Source of the DNA: CAVTHW01 sp963734625
GTDB lineage: Bacteria; Acidobacteriota; Terriglobia; Bryobacterales; Bryobacteraceae
Direction of reading: 5' to 3'
Length of the DNA stretch: 64,000 nucleotides
NCBI GenBank assembly: GCA_963734625.1
Contig: CAVTHW010000007.1
Location: forward strand, 1 to 64,000
Part shown: positions 1 to 8,173 of the stretch, piece by piece
Layout: every line of letters begins with the position of its first letter
Numbering within the stretch: position 1 is the first letter of the stretch
Made by a program: the position numbers and the translations under genes
The notes under the pieces: generated by a model
Told to the model about the DNA's origin: nothing
Seen by the model: only the letters and a program-made list of their open reading frames with translations
Databases searched by the model: none

Positions 1-196
1 TCCCGGCGGCCTTACAGGTGATTACAGCTCATTAACGGCGGCAGATTCTTCACTGTTGTGCAGTTCTTGCATCTCGGCCCAGGTGAAGCCCCACTCTGCC
101 TAGAGGGTCTCAGTCTCCAAGTCGTGGAGAATCCGCTTTGGAATGGTTCTTGCAACAGCCGGCACACGACCTGTGGAGGCCCGAGAGGAGACGGCA
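1..196. other. left-edge non-coding stretch
   Basis: No convincing gene is seen here. The short ORFs on both strands have no recognisable motif and look like shadows. The last 15 bases hold the purine-rich ribosome-binding site (GAGAGGAG at 183-190) of the zinc-finger gene starting at 197. The stretch may contain the promoter of that gene or the tail of a gene lying outside the window. Confidence 0.4.
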
Positions 197-586
197 ATGG
201 CCACAGAATTTGGAGACCTGCGCGAATTCAAGATGATCCTCGACCGAAAAGATGCCGAACTGGCTCAGTCTTTGCGAAGGCGAGACGACATCGTGATCGA
301 GAAGAGTGCGGATGAGATTGATGAGCTTCAGCACGCGGCTGCACGGGAGTTGGCGATTCAAAACCTGGACCGTGAGCACAGCCTGCTGCGCGAGGTGAAA
401 GCCGCTCTGCTGCGCATTCACGATGGCAGTTTCGGAACCTGCCTCCAGTGCGAATTGCCGATCAGCCCTAAGCGCCTCGCCGCAGTGCCCTGGGCGCCGC
501 TCTGCATCGGGTGTCAGGAGGCGGCAGACCGCGGCGAGTACGAAGCACAGGAATCTCCCATGGACACTCTCGTGAGGGCCGCCTGA
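197..586 (+). CDS. DksA/TraR-type C4 zinc-finger protein
   Basis: A 129-residue protein of the DksA/TraR family, whose members bind RNA polymerase through the secondary channel and modulate transcription. An N-terminal helical region rich in E, R and L is followed by the C4 zinc finger: FGTCLQCELPI, then LCIGCQEAAD, giving the C-x2-C...C-x2-C pattern. The ATG at 197 is chosen over an in-frame ATG at 143 because GAGAGGAG lies six bases upstream of 197. It is shorter than E. coli DksA (151 aa) and its coiled-coil tip is not clearly the Asp-x-x-Asp-Ala type, so it may be a TraR-like variant. It precedes two small membrane-protein genes, with 18 bases before the next start. Confidence 0.85.
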   Translation: MATEFGDLREFKMILDRKDAELAQSLRRRDDIVIEKSADEIDELQHAAARELAIQNLDREHSLLREVKAALLRIHDGSFGTCLQCELPISPKRLAAVPWAPLCIGCQEAADRGEYEAQESPMDTLVRAA

Positions 587-604
587 GCTTGGGGGGAGGC
601 GTTC

Positions 605-1021
605 GTGAACAAGAAGATCATGGTGGTAGGCGTTTTGCTGATGGTCGCCTTCCTTGCTGGCTTTCTTCCCCAATATGTGAAAGGGAAGCGTCTGGAGAGA
701 GAGTTGGGCGAGGCCAGGCGGGAAAACAGCCTGGCTCAGCTTCGAGACTTGGCCAGCTTGGCTTACCTTCAGGCGAGCCAGAAGGACTATGGACTCGCGG
801 GCGGCACCAGCACGCGTTTCTTCGACCGTACCCGGGAGGTAGCCAACCAGACGCCGGACTCGAGCGCCAGGAAGCCTCTGGACGACCTCTTGAACCTGCG
901 GGATCAGATTACAAGCGAGCTGGCCAGGGGCGACCCCGGAGCCGTGAACGATCTCCAGACCTTGTTGGTGAAGACTCGCCAGGCTACGGCCGCCTCCGGC
1001 AGCGCCCGGCAGCCAGAATAG
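605..1021 (+). CDS. small membrane-anchored hypothetical protein
   Basis: A 138-residue protein of unknown function. The GTG start is supported by GGGGGGAGG at 591-599. Residues 4-24 form a hydrophobic segment (VVGVLLMVAFLAGFLPQYV), probably a signal anchor. The rest is helical, charged and probably extracytoplasmic (LERELGEARRENSLAQLRDL suggests a short coiled coil). The C-terminus is low-complexity A/S/Q. There are no cysteines or catalytic motifs. Its place between the zinc-finger gene and the next small membrane gene suggests co-transcription. I do not recognise the family. Confidence 0.7.
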   Translation: MNKKIMVVGVLLMVAFLAGFLPQYVKGKRLERELGEARRENSLAQLRDLASLAYLQASQKDYGLAGGTSTRFFDRTREVANQTPDSSARKPLDDLLNLRDQITSELARGDPGAVNDLQTLLVKTRQATAASGSARQPE

Positions 1022-1079
1022 CGCCGCCTCCGGCGATTGGCCAGCCAAGTGCTCCGTACCCTCGCAGGAGCCCAAGAAC

Positions 1080-1271
1080 ATGCCTTTGCTGAATATAGTC
1101 ATCGCGTTGATAGTGGTCGGCGTGGCGTTGTGGGTGATAAACCGCTACATTCCTATGGCCTCCAGTATCAAAACGATTCTGAACGTAGTCGTCGTGGTCG
1201 CCGTGTGCGTTTGGGTATTGCAGGCAGCAGGATTGTGGGGACAGATCTCCACTTTCCGCCTTAACCGATGA
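1080..1271 (+). CDS. Thivi_2564-family small membrane protein
   Basis: A 63-residue protein almost entirely made of two transmembrane helices (about residues 3-22 and 34-53) joined by a short loop containing NRYIPM. The pattern (LLNIVIALIVVGVALWVINRY, then a second helix ending in GLW) matches the Thivi_2564 family of small bacterial membrane proteins, whose function is unknown. An upstream AGGAG in the preceding spacer supports the ATG at 1080. It lies downstream of the membrane-anchored hypothetical and could belong to the same transcript. Confidence 0.75.
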   Translation: MPLLNIVIALIVVGVALWVINRYIPMASSIKTILNVVVVVAVCVWVLQAAGLWGQISTFRLNR

Positions 1272-1347
1272 CGGTCGCTGGAAGACCGGTAACGAGGCCG
1301 CAGCGGCGCGATCGAGTGCAGAATCTGCCGTGGAAGATCCAGATGGC

Positions 1348-1396
1348 ATCTCGCTGAGCCAGAAGCACCGAACCGCGACCGGGAGGGAGCGGTTAA
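1348..1396. repeat. 49-bp dispersed repeat, copy A
   Basis: Forty-nine bases here are identical to 11087-11135, and the first 21 bases also occur at 6367-6387. The element contains the inverted repeat AACCGC (1371-1376) / GCGGTT (1389-1394) around a purine-rich loop, so it can form a hairpin in RNA. This copy ends inside the Shine-Dalgarno sequence (AAGGAA, 1395-1400) of the mlaE-like gene, so it may influence translation of that gene. It is not part of any coding sequence. Confidence 0.8.
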
Positions 1397-1406
1397 GGAA
1401 CATCAT

Positions 1407-2192
1407 TTGCCAAGTAAGCTGATGGCCAGCGCCGAAGAGGCGCTTGAATGGTTTGGCGGGCTCAGCCTGTTTGCGGGCCAAGTCGTCCGGAACTTGTTCC
1501 GCCGGCCGTTTGAGTTCACCGAAATTCTGAAACAGATCTTCGAGATCGGCTGGCGATCCGCTCCCCTGATTGTTCTTTCGGGCTTTGCGGTAGGCGCCGT
1601 TCTCTCAATGCACACCCGGGCCACGCTCGAACGATTCGGGGCCGAATCGATGATACCCGCGGCCCTCGCTTTCGCTTTAGTAAGGGAAACCGGCCCGTTG
1701 ATTACCGGGCTGCTAATTTCCGGCCGGGTGGGCGCCGGCATTGGTGCGGAACTCGGTGGAATGCGCGTCACCGAGCAAATCGACGCCCTCGAATCGCTAG
1801 CCGTCGATTCGTTCAAGTATCTGGTAGTCACGCGGGTTGTAGCCTGCGTAGTGTCGCTGCCGCTGCTTACCGTCCTAATGAACTTCGCGGGACTCGTGGG
1901 CGGCTTCTTTGCGGAAAGCATTATCTCCGGAACTTCCTTCACTTTCTACTTCAACAGCGCTTTCAGCAGCTTGCAGTTCTCAGAGTATATTCCTCCCACC
2001 GTGAAGACGATGGTGTTCGGATTCATCATAGGCTCGACATCCGGCTACCTTGGTTATAACGCGACAGGCGGAGCCGAGGGGGTCGGGCGCGCTTCCACTC
2101 AAAGCGTGGTCCTCTCTTCCATCTTCCTCATTGTGTGCAACGTCATTCTAGTAAAGTGCATCTTCTTCCTGTTCCCTGGGGGTAACTCATGA
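1407..2192 (+). CDS. mlaE: MlaE-family ABC lipid-transport permease
   Basis: A 261-residue permease of the MlaE family, the inner-membrane component of MCE-type transporters that move phospholipids between inner and outer membranes. Five to six hydrophobic segments are visible, with family signatures ALVRETGPLITGLLISGRVG and GAGIGAELGGMRVTEQIDAL in the centre (about residues 90-130). The TTG at 1407 is preferred because AAGGAA lies six bases upstream; ATG 1422 is the alternative. The stop codon overlaps the mlaF start (ATGA), so the two are translationally coupled. Length is normal for the family. Confidence 0.93.
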   Translation: MPSKLMASAEEALEWFGGLSLFAGQVVRNLFRRPFEFTEILKQIFEIGWRSAPLIVLSGFAVGAVLSMHTRATLERFGAESMIPAALAFALVRETGPLITGLLISGRVGAGIGAELGGMRVTEQIDALESLAVDSFKYLVVTRVVACVVSLPLLTVLMNFAGLVGGFFAESIISGTSFTFYFNSAFSSLQFSEYIPPTVKTMVFGFIIGSTSGYLGYNATGGAEGVGRASTQSVVLSSIFLIVCNVILVKCIFFLFPGGNS

Positions 2193-2962
2193 CCGGCGAT
2201 CCTCAGGTGGGCCCGAAGGACGGTATATCGGCGGTTAGGTTCGAGTCGGTTTCCAAGTGTTTCGGTTCGCGTAGCGTACTGAAAGACATTTCCTTCTCGG
2301 TGGCCGCGGGTACGACCTTCGTCCTGCTGGGAAGGAGCGGCACCGGCAAGAGTGTCACCCTAAAACTGATTTGCGGGCTGCTCAAAGCAGATTCCGGCAC
2401 TGTGATGGTCAACGGTGTGGACATTACGAAACTCGAGAGCAACGAGTTGGCGCCGATTCGAAGGCACATTGGGTTCCTGTTTCAGAGCGCGGCGCTGTTC
2501 GACTCCATTTCGGTCGGAGAGAACGTCGCTTTTCCCCTGCGCCGGTACACGAAAGCGGCCGATGCGGAGATTCGCGACCACGCCCACAGTATTCTCGAAC
2601 AACTTGGCCTGGGTGAGGAGTACGACAGCATGCCAGGCGATCTGTCCGGCGGTATGCGGAAGCGAGCGGGTCTTGCCCGGGCTTTGGCGGTAGAGCCCTC
2701 GGTTCTCCTTGTGGATGAACCCAGCGCCGGGCTGGATCCCATCACGTCGACGGAAATTGATGAGCTGCTGATCGACATTAGGACGAATCGCCACGCGACG
2801 CTGGTCGTTGTGACCCACGATATTCAGAGCGCTCGCCGCATTGCCGATCGTATGGCCTTCCTTGACAAGGGCCATTTGCTGGCGGAGGGAACGGTGAAAG
2901 AACTTGAGCACAGTGAAGACCAACTGGTTCGGGCGTTTATGAAGTCTCAGCAGGGTGGTTAA
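2189..2962 (+). CDS. mlaF: MlaF-family ABC transporter ATPase
   Basis: A 257-residue cytoplasmic ATPase energising the MCE lipid transporter. Walker A is GRSGTGKSV (about residue 48), the ABC signature is LSGGMRKRAGLARAL, Walker B is VLLVDEPSAGLDP, and the switch histidine is in VVTHD. The GMRKR variant of the signature is typical of MlaF/Ttg2A rather than other ABC ATPases. It overlaps mlaE by four bases and is two bases from the MCE-domain gene, so mlaE-mlaF-mlaD form one operon. Separate MlaB (STAS) and MlaC partners are not visible in the window. Confidence 0.95.
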   Translation: MTGDPQVGPKDGISAVRFESVSKCFGSRSVLKDISFSVAAGTTFVLLGRSGTGKSVTLKLICGLLKADSGTVMVNGVDITKLESNELAPIRRHIGFLFQSAALFDSISVGENVAFPLRRYTKAADAEIRDHAHSILEQLGLGEEYDSMPGDLSGGMRKRAGLARALAVEPSVLLVDEPSAGLDPITSTEIDELLIDIRTNRHATLVVVTHDIQSARRIADRMAFLDKGHLLAEGTVKELEHSEDQLVRAFMKSQQGG

Positions 2963-2964
2963 AA

Positions 2965-4395
2965 ATGGAACGCACAAGAAAACTTATTGTCGGGATATTC
3001 GTCGGAGGCTGTTTGGTGTTGTTTGGCGTAGGAATGTTCTTGATTGGCAACAGCAATCAGTTGTTCACTACGTCCTTCAACCTCTTTGCGGACTTCTCGA
3101 AGATCACCGGCATACAGAACGGGGGCAAGGTCCGCGTCGCTGGAATGGACGCAGGGACGGTCACGCGCATCGAAGTTCCCGCGCGGCCGGACGCCAAGTT
3201 TCGCGTCCATTTTAAAATCATGGAAAAGCTGCACCCCATTGTTCGACAGGATTCAGTGGTAACCATCCAAACCGATGGCCTGCTTGGCAATAAGTACCTT
3301 CAAATCGATGCCGGGTCCGAGAGTGCGCCGATTGCTCAGCCCGGTTCGCTGATCCAATCCAAAGAGCCCTTCGAGTGGGCCGACCTTATGGTTGAGATGA
3401 ACGTTGTCGTCAAACAGGTCAGCGAAATAGTGGCAGGCGTCAAAGACCAGCTCGTCTCCACCTTGTCGCAAATCGAAGACGTAGCCGGCTCAGCCAATCT
3501 GTTGGTCAAAGAAGCGACCCCGAACGTGAGGAGCATCCTGGCATCGGCGGACAAGATTGGCGCGAACCTCGGCGAGATCGTCGACGGAATTCAGGAAGGC
3601 CAAGGCACGGTGGGCGCGCTGTTCAAGGACAAGGAGTTGTACGCCAGCGTGAAGCGCAGCGTCGATAATACCGAGGCGGTTGTCGAAAACCTTCGCGACA
3701 CCTCCGCCAGCGCGAAGAAGATCGTTAACACCGTTCAGGAAAGCGACATTGTTCCAGAGGTTCAGCGAACCGTGAAGAACCTGCAGCAGATTACACTGCA
3801 GGTGAAAAGCGCGGTCGACAAGTTCCAGGCGGCTTCCGGCGAGGGCGGGGTGGGCGAGGACTTGCAGCGAACGTTGTTTAATGCCAACGAAGCGATGTCC
3901 GACTTGTCGGACAGCACGGAAGCGCTGAAGCACAACTTCCTGTTCCGTGGTTTCTTCAACAAGCGTGGTTTCTTTGATCTTGGTTCCCTTACCGCGGGCG
4001 AATACAGGAGCCCTGCTTTTGGTAAAGGTTTCAAAAGACATCGTGTGTGGCTGGAAAGCGCGAGGCTGTTCAGCAAGGACGCGAAGGGAGTGGAGACGCT
4101 CAGTGTCGAGGGCAAGGCCAGGCTTGATGAAGCCATGGCGGAAATCCTGAACTTTCCCCGCAACGGACCGCTCATGATAGAGGGGTTTAGCGGAGAAGGA
4201 ACTGCTTCTCAGCAATATCTGGTGGGCCGCCGGCGCGCCATTCGCGTGCAAACCTATCTTATCGACCGGTTCGACCTTCGCCCTACGTATGTAGGCGTCA
4301 TTTCCATGGGTGCGGAGCCGCCTGACAAGGGGATTCCTGGCGGATTCAAAGAAGGTGTGGGTATTGTGTCGTTCTATAAACCGACTCGTCAGTAG
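2965..4395 (+). CDS. MCE-domain (MlaD-like) protein with OmpA-like tail
   Basis: A 476-residue substrate-binding component of the MCE transporter. An N-terminal anchor helix (IVGIFVGGCLVLFGVGMFLI) is followed by an MCE domain at about residues 38-116 (KVRVAGMDAGTVTRIEV; TIQTDGLLGNKYLQI). A long helical region (about 130-320) resembles the tubes of long MCE proteins. The C-terminal 110 residues look like a diverged OmpA-type peptidoglycan-binding fold (MIEGFSGEG..., then a run of R residues in VGRRRAIRVQTYLI). E. coli MlaD is only 183 aa, so this is a long form that might span the periplasm and reach the cell wall; the OmpA assignment is by pattern only. The stop codon lies eight bases before a transposase relic. 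Confidence 0.88.
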   Translation: MERTRKLIVGIFVGGCLVLFGVGMFLIGNSNQLFTTSFNLFADFSKITGIQNGGKVRVAGMDAGTVTRIEVPARPDAKFRVHFKIMEKLHPIVRQDSVVTIQTDGLLGNKYLQIDAGSESAPIAQPGSLIQSKEPFEWADLMVEMNVVVKQVSEIVAGVKDQLVSTLSQIEDVAGSANLLVKEATPNVRSILASADKIGANLGEIVDGIQEGQGTVGALFKDKELYASVKRSVDNTEAVVENLRDTSASAKKIVNTVQESDIVPEVQRTVKNLQQITLQVKSAVDKFQAASGEGGVGEDLQRTLFNANEAMSDLSDSTEALKHNFLFRGFFNKRGFFDLGSLTAGEYRSPAFGKGFKRHRVWLESARLFSKDAKGVETLSVEGKARLDEAMAEILNFPRNGPLMIEGFSGEGTASQQYLVGRRRAIRVQTYLIDRFDLRPTYVGVISMGAEPPDKGIPGGFKEGVGIVSFYKPTRQ

Positions 4396-4402
4396 AATCC
4401 GT

Positions 4403-4604
4403 GAGGCCCTCGACGCCGCCGCTGGAGAACTTTTTGTTCGCCTTGAAATAGTTGAGCAGCAGCTCGCTGTGCGCCCGCAGCATGCGGGCCATTTTCTTCA
4501 GGGGCTCGATGCGGGAGCGCATGGCCTGACGGCGCGGCGGCGGTCTCCTTCCAGGAGAGCTTGCGCGCGCAGTGTGCCAGAAACTGCATGTAGACCTTAT
4601 TTTC
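4403..4604 (-). pseudogene. ISL3-type transposase relic (internally deleted)
   Basis: On the minus strand two pieces of an ISL3-family transposase (DDE_Tnp_ISL3) are joined in different frames. At 4604-4533 the reading is FLAHCARKLSWKETAAA, the N-terminal helical part. At 4528-4403 it is AMRSRIEPLKKMARMLRAHS followed by LLLNYFKANKKFSSGGVEGL, the C-terminal part that ends the catalytic domain. The intervening several hundred codons, including the first catalytic aspartates, are missing. On the plus strand at about 4588-4680 a short stretch (FLEHLVRLELSRKTIRKHVD) also looks like a fragment of a mobile-element protein. The rest of 4396-4768 holds no gene. Confidence 0.6.
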
Positions 4605-4768
4605 GCCCGTTCCTCGAACACCTGGTGCGCCTGGAGCTGTCCCGCAAGACCATCCGCAAACACGTGGACAATCAAACAGCAGGCTCGGTAGACCGGTCAC
4701 CCACCCACAGATTCCCTCGAGGAAAATATAAATAGAGAAGTGGCATCCCAAGTGCAGATGTAATTGTC

Positions 4769-6361
4769 ATGACGACGAGGAGGAGATGGTTAATTTGGAT
4801 CTCCGTCCCGCTGCTCCTACTCCTGGTGGGAGTGGCCATCGCCGCCCGCGTGATTTCCCGGCGGATTGAACCCTTCATCCGCGAAAAGACGGTTGAGTAC
4901 CTGCGGCAGCGGTTCGACAGTGATGTCGAAATAGCCGCGCTCCGCGTCTCCATGCCCATCGGATCGCCACTCGGAATGTTGCTGCGCCGGGGACGCGGCG
5001 CTGAAGCGCGTGTGACCGCCGAGGGTATCTCGCTGTGGCACAAGCACCGCCGCGACCGGCCACCGCTCCTGGCGATGAGCAAGTTTACGTTTCAGTTGAA
5101 GTTGGATTCGCTCTGGAATCGTCCGGTGCGAGTTACGATGGTGCGGCTGGAAGGCCTGCGGCTCACCGTGCCCCCTAAGGGCCCACGCGCTTCTCGGGAG
5201 AAACAAAGCCCGCGGCAAAGATCGGATAAGAAGGACGCGAAGCCAGCCGTGTTTATCGATACGATCATCGCGGACGGCGCCCAGCTCTTTGTTCTGCCCA
5301 AGGATCCCAAAAAGGAACCGCTGGAGTTCGCCATCCGGAAACTCAAACTGGAATCGGCCGGTCCCGGCATCACCCTGCGTTACACCGCCGAACTCACCAA
5401 CCCCAAGCCGCCCGGCCTCATCCAATGCCAGGGCCAATTCGGGCCATGGGTGTCGGCCGATCCGAGCGATACGCCGCTCGATGGCAAGTACGTCTTCGCG
5501 AATGCCGACCTGAGCGTGTTCAAGGGGATCGCCGGACTCCTGGATTCCACGGGCAAGTTCGAGGGAACGCTCGATAACATCGTCGCCGACGGCGAGACGC
5601 GCACGCCCGACTTCCGGCTCACCATGAGCGGGAATCCGGTACCGCTTCAGATCAAATACCACGCCATCATCGACGGCGGAAATGGCAACACACTGCTGCA
5701 GCCGCTGGAGGCCACGCTCGGCCGGACCAGGTTTGTGGTGCGTGGAGGCGTGGTCCGCGGCATCGGCGAAAGCGGTAAGACGGTCGCGCTGGATGTGGTT
5801 TTCCGCGAAGGCTACATCGAGGACCTCATGCGCTTGGCGATGAAAGGCCCCCTGCCGATGATGCGCGGTCCCATCGATCTAAAAGTGAAGATGCAATGGC
5901 CGCCTGGAAAGGGCGATATCGTTGACAAGCTGCAGCTCGCCGGCACCTTCGTTCTGCGGGAGGCTCGCTTCACCAGTGCCACGGTACGGGACAAGATCGA
6001 CGGGCTGAGCAGCCGGGCGCAAGGGACACCGGGCGACAAGCCGGAGGACGAAGTGCGCGCCACGCTCGACGGGAGTTTCCGCCTGACGAAAGGCGTCATC
6101 GAATTCTCGCGGCTGCGCTTTACCATCCCCGGCGCTGATGTGGCTCTGATCGGCAACTACACGTTCGAGAAGGAAGCGGTCGATTTTCGCGGCAAGCTGC
6201 GATTGCAGGCGAAGGTATCTCAAACCATGACCGGATGGAAGCGATGGGCGCTCAAGCCCGCAGATCCGTTCTTTGCTAAGGACGGCGCGGGGACCCAACT
6301 CCAAATCCGGATCGACGGCACCCGCGACCAGCCGCGCTTCGGGCGCGACCGGAAGAACTAG
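4769..6361 (+). CDS. AsmA-like inner-membrane protein
   Basis: A 530-residue protein with one N-terminal membrane helix (WISVPLLLLLVGVAIAARVI, about residues 10-29) and a long beta-rich periplasmic part. The post-helix region (REKTVEYLRQRFDSDVEIAA) and C-terminal part (TKGVIEFSRLRFTIPGADVA, then GNYTFEKEAVDFRGKL) are typical of AsmA-like C-terminal domains. These belong to the bridge-like lipid-transfer superfamily (AsmA, TamB, YhdP) linked to outer-membrane lipid homeostasis. It lies downstream of the mla operon, which fits a shared role in lipid traffic, although 370 bases with a transposase relic intervene. A basic MTTRRR start supports the ATG. Confidence 0.75.
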   Translation: MTTRRRWLIWISVPLLLLLVGVAIAARVISRRIEPFIREKTVEYLRQRFDSDVEIAALRVSMPIGSPLGMLLRRGRGAEARVTAEGISLWHKHRRDRPPLLAMSKFTFQLKLDSLWNRPVRVTMVRLEGLRLTVPPKGPRASREKQSPRQRSDKKDAKPAVFIDTIIADGAQLFVLPKDPKKEPLEFAIRKLKLESAGPGITLRYTAELTNPKPPGLIQCQGQFGPWVSADPSDTPLDGKYVFANADLSVFKGIAGLLDSTGKFEGTLDNIVADGETRTPDFRLTMSGNPVPLQIKYHAIIDGGNGNTLLQPLEATLGRTRFVVRGGVVRGIGESGKTVALDVVFREGYIEDLMRLAMKGPLPMMRGPIDLKVKMQWPPGKGDIVDKLQLAGTFVLREARFTSATVRDKIDGLSSRAQGTPGDKPEDEVRATLDGSFRLTKGVIEFSRLRFTIPGADVALIGNYTFEKEAVDFRGKLRLQAKVSQTMTGWKRWALKPADPFFAKDGAGTQLQIRIDGTRDQPRFGRDRKN

Positions 6362-6366
6362 CCCGC

Positions 6367-6387
6367 ATCTCGCTGAGCCAGAAGCAC
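6367..6387. repeat. truncated copy of the 49-bp repeat, copy B
   Basis: These 21 bases are identical to the first 21 of the repeat at 1348 and 11087. The hairpin-forming second half has been replaced by unrelated sequence. It lies in the 47-base gap between two convergent genes. Confidence 0.7.
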
Positions 6388-6408
6388 AGGCCGCAGACCA
6401 CTAGCCGC

Positions 6409-7464
6409 TCATTCCTGCTCCGGGCTGGGAGAGATCAGTTCTTGAATCTCCTTCACCACCGCTGCGGCTAGCGAGACCAGCAGGGGGCCCAGCAGGATTC
6501 CCAGAGGGCCAAATGCGAACGTGCCGCCGATGGCCGCCAGGCCGATGAGCAGCGGGTGCTGCTTGTCGCGTACTCGGACCACGAACGGGCGCAGCACGTT
6601 GTCTACGGAACCTACGACTAGGGCGCCCCACAGGCCCAGAAGCAGCGCCTTCCAATAGGCGCCCAAAAGGAGATAGCCGATTACCACGGGAACCCACACC
6701 AGCGGACTGCCCACTACCGGAATGACGGAAGCCAGTCCACCGATCGCGCCCCAGAGCACAGGAGACCGAAGGCCGACAAACCAGAAGCCCAGGACGAGAA
6801 ACAGGCCTTGGCCCAAAGCGACGGCGACCACGCCGTACACGTTCGCCACGACCGAGTTATGCACCGTCTGAAAGAGGCTGGCCGTGATCCGCTGGTCGAG
6901 CGGGATCAGAATGGTCAGCCGGCTGACCCAGTCTCTGCCATGCCGGAGCAGGAAGTAGAGGAAGATTGTCACCAGCAGGCCCGTGAGCAAAACGGTTGTC
7001 ACGCCGCCAATCGCGGCGCCGACGTTGTTGAGCAAATAGCCGGCCGCGGTCTTCATGCGGTCGAGGAGCGCCGTCCTGATCGCATCTTTGTCGACGGGCA
7101 GGCGATCGGCCACCGCGTCGGCAACCCGATCGGCAGTGTGCGTGACAAGAGCCGGCCAGCCGCCTTCCTCGAGAGAACGCCGGCTCAGCGCATCGTAAGT
7201 GGCCGTAAGTTCCCGGGTGATAGCCAAGCCGGCAAGCGCGACGACTATTCCCAGTAGAATCACGGTTGCGAAGGTGGTGATCAATGTGGCCAATCCGAAC
7301 CGGTGGAGCCGATGGCCGAGCCATTTGTTTGCCGGGTGAATCACAATGGCGAGAATCGCCGCCAGGATGAAGGAAGTGAGAAACGGCCAGGCAATCCGCA
7401 ACAAGCCGGGCAAGAGCGCCGCCAGTACGACGGCGAGGAAGATCAGAGCTCCTCGTTTCGACAT
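6409..7464 (-). CDS. AI-2E family transporter (YdiK/PerM type)
   Basis: A 351-residue polytopic membrane protein of the AI-2E transporter family (PF01594). Seven to eight hydrophobic segments are seen, starting at residue 7 (LIFLAVVLAALLPGLLRIAW). The family hallmark is in the second half: GLRSPVLWGAIGGLASVIPV followed by G and P residues, then VDNVLRPFVVRVRDKQHPLL. Members include TqsA, PerM and sodium/proton antiporters, so the substrate cannot be assigned. It converges on the AsmA-like gene, and no clear Shine-Dalgarno precedes the ATG. Length is normal. Confidence 0.88.
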   Translation of the reverse strand: MSKRGALIFLAVVLAALLPGLLRIAWPFLTSFILAAILAIVIHPANKWLGHRLHRFGLATLITTFATVILLGIVVALAGLAITRELTATYDALSRRSLEEGGWPALVTHTADRVADAVADRLPVDKDAIRTALLDRMKTAAGYLLNNVGAAIGGVTTVLLTGLLVTIFLYFLLRHGRDWVSRLTILIPLDQRITASLFQTVHNSVVANVYGVVAVALGQGLFLVLGFWFVGLRSPVLWGAIGGLASVIPVVGSPLVWVPVVIGYLLLGAYWKALLLGLWGALVVGSVDNVLRPFVVRVRDKQHPLLIGLAAIGGTFAFGPLGILLGPLLVSLAAAVVKEIQELISPSPEQE

Positions 7465-7574
7465 TAGGCGGAGCGAAGCGGTCCGTTGGCAACTCCGAGT
7501 CTATCCTAACCGTGCAATCGCGGGCGGAGGGTGGCCGTAAACGTGCTTACACAAGTGTGGAAAGAGGTGTCGTT

Positions 7575-8159
7575 GTGAGGACAGCATTGATCACGGTCCT
7601 AATGTGTGCGGTCTCCGGTGCAGGCATGGCTCAGACTACGGGTGCGCTCGATGTGAGTGGCAAACTGCGCTATCACGCCCAAAGAACCTTCGGCCCTAGT
7701 TCGCTCGCGATGTCCGGGGTGAAGGCGGGATATTCGCAGATGACAGACAGTCCTACGGAGTGGGGACAGGGCGGCGACGGCTACAGTAAGCGCCTGGGCT
7801 CTTCTGTAGCCTCCTCCGCAATCCGTGCGGGCCTCGCTTTCGGTCTGGATTCGACGCTGCACCAGGACCCGCGATACTTTCGATCGGGCAGCGGGGGATT
7901 CGGCTCTCGCACGGCACATGCGCTGCGCGGAACAATCCTCACGCGCACTGATAGCGGCGGCGAGACACTGTCCGTTTGGCGCCTGGGAAGCGCATACGGC
8001 GCGGCCTTTATCACGAACCAGTGGTATCCGGACCGGCTCAATACCGTGCGCCATGGACTCTACACTGGCTCCACCAGGCTCGGGTTCGATTTGGCCAAGA
8101 ACGTAATTGCTGAGTTCTGGCCGGATATCAAGAGGAAGATATCGCGCCGGAATCCGTGA
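7575..8159 (+). CDS. secreted hypothetical protein
   Basis: A 194-residue exported protein of unknown function. The GTG at 7575 is preferred to an upstream in-frame start at 7512 because AAAGAGGTG lies just before it and because it places a clean signal peptide at the N-terminus (RTALITVLMCAVSGAGMAQ). The mature part contains YFRSGSGGFGSRTAHALRGT and AFITNQWYPDR, without cysteines. Repeated glycine and aromatic residues and predicted short beta strands could fit an outer-membrane or surface role. It is 14 bases upstream of the ABC exporter gene and probably co-transcribed with it. Confidence 0.7.
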   Translation: MRTALITVLMCAVSGAGMAQTTGALDVSGKLRYHAQRTFGPSSLAMSGVKAGYSQMTDSPTEWGQGGDGYSKRLGSSVASSAIRAGLAFGLDSTLHQDPRYFRSGSGGFGSRTAHALRGTILTRTDSGGETLSVWRLGSAYGAAFITNQWYPDRLNTVRHGLYTGSTRLGFDLAKNVIAEFWPDIKRKISRRNP

Positions 8160-8173
8160 AAGAATAGGGGGCA

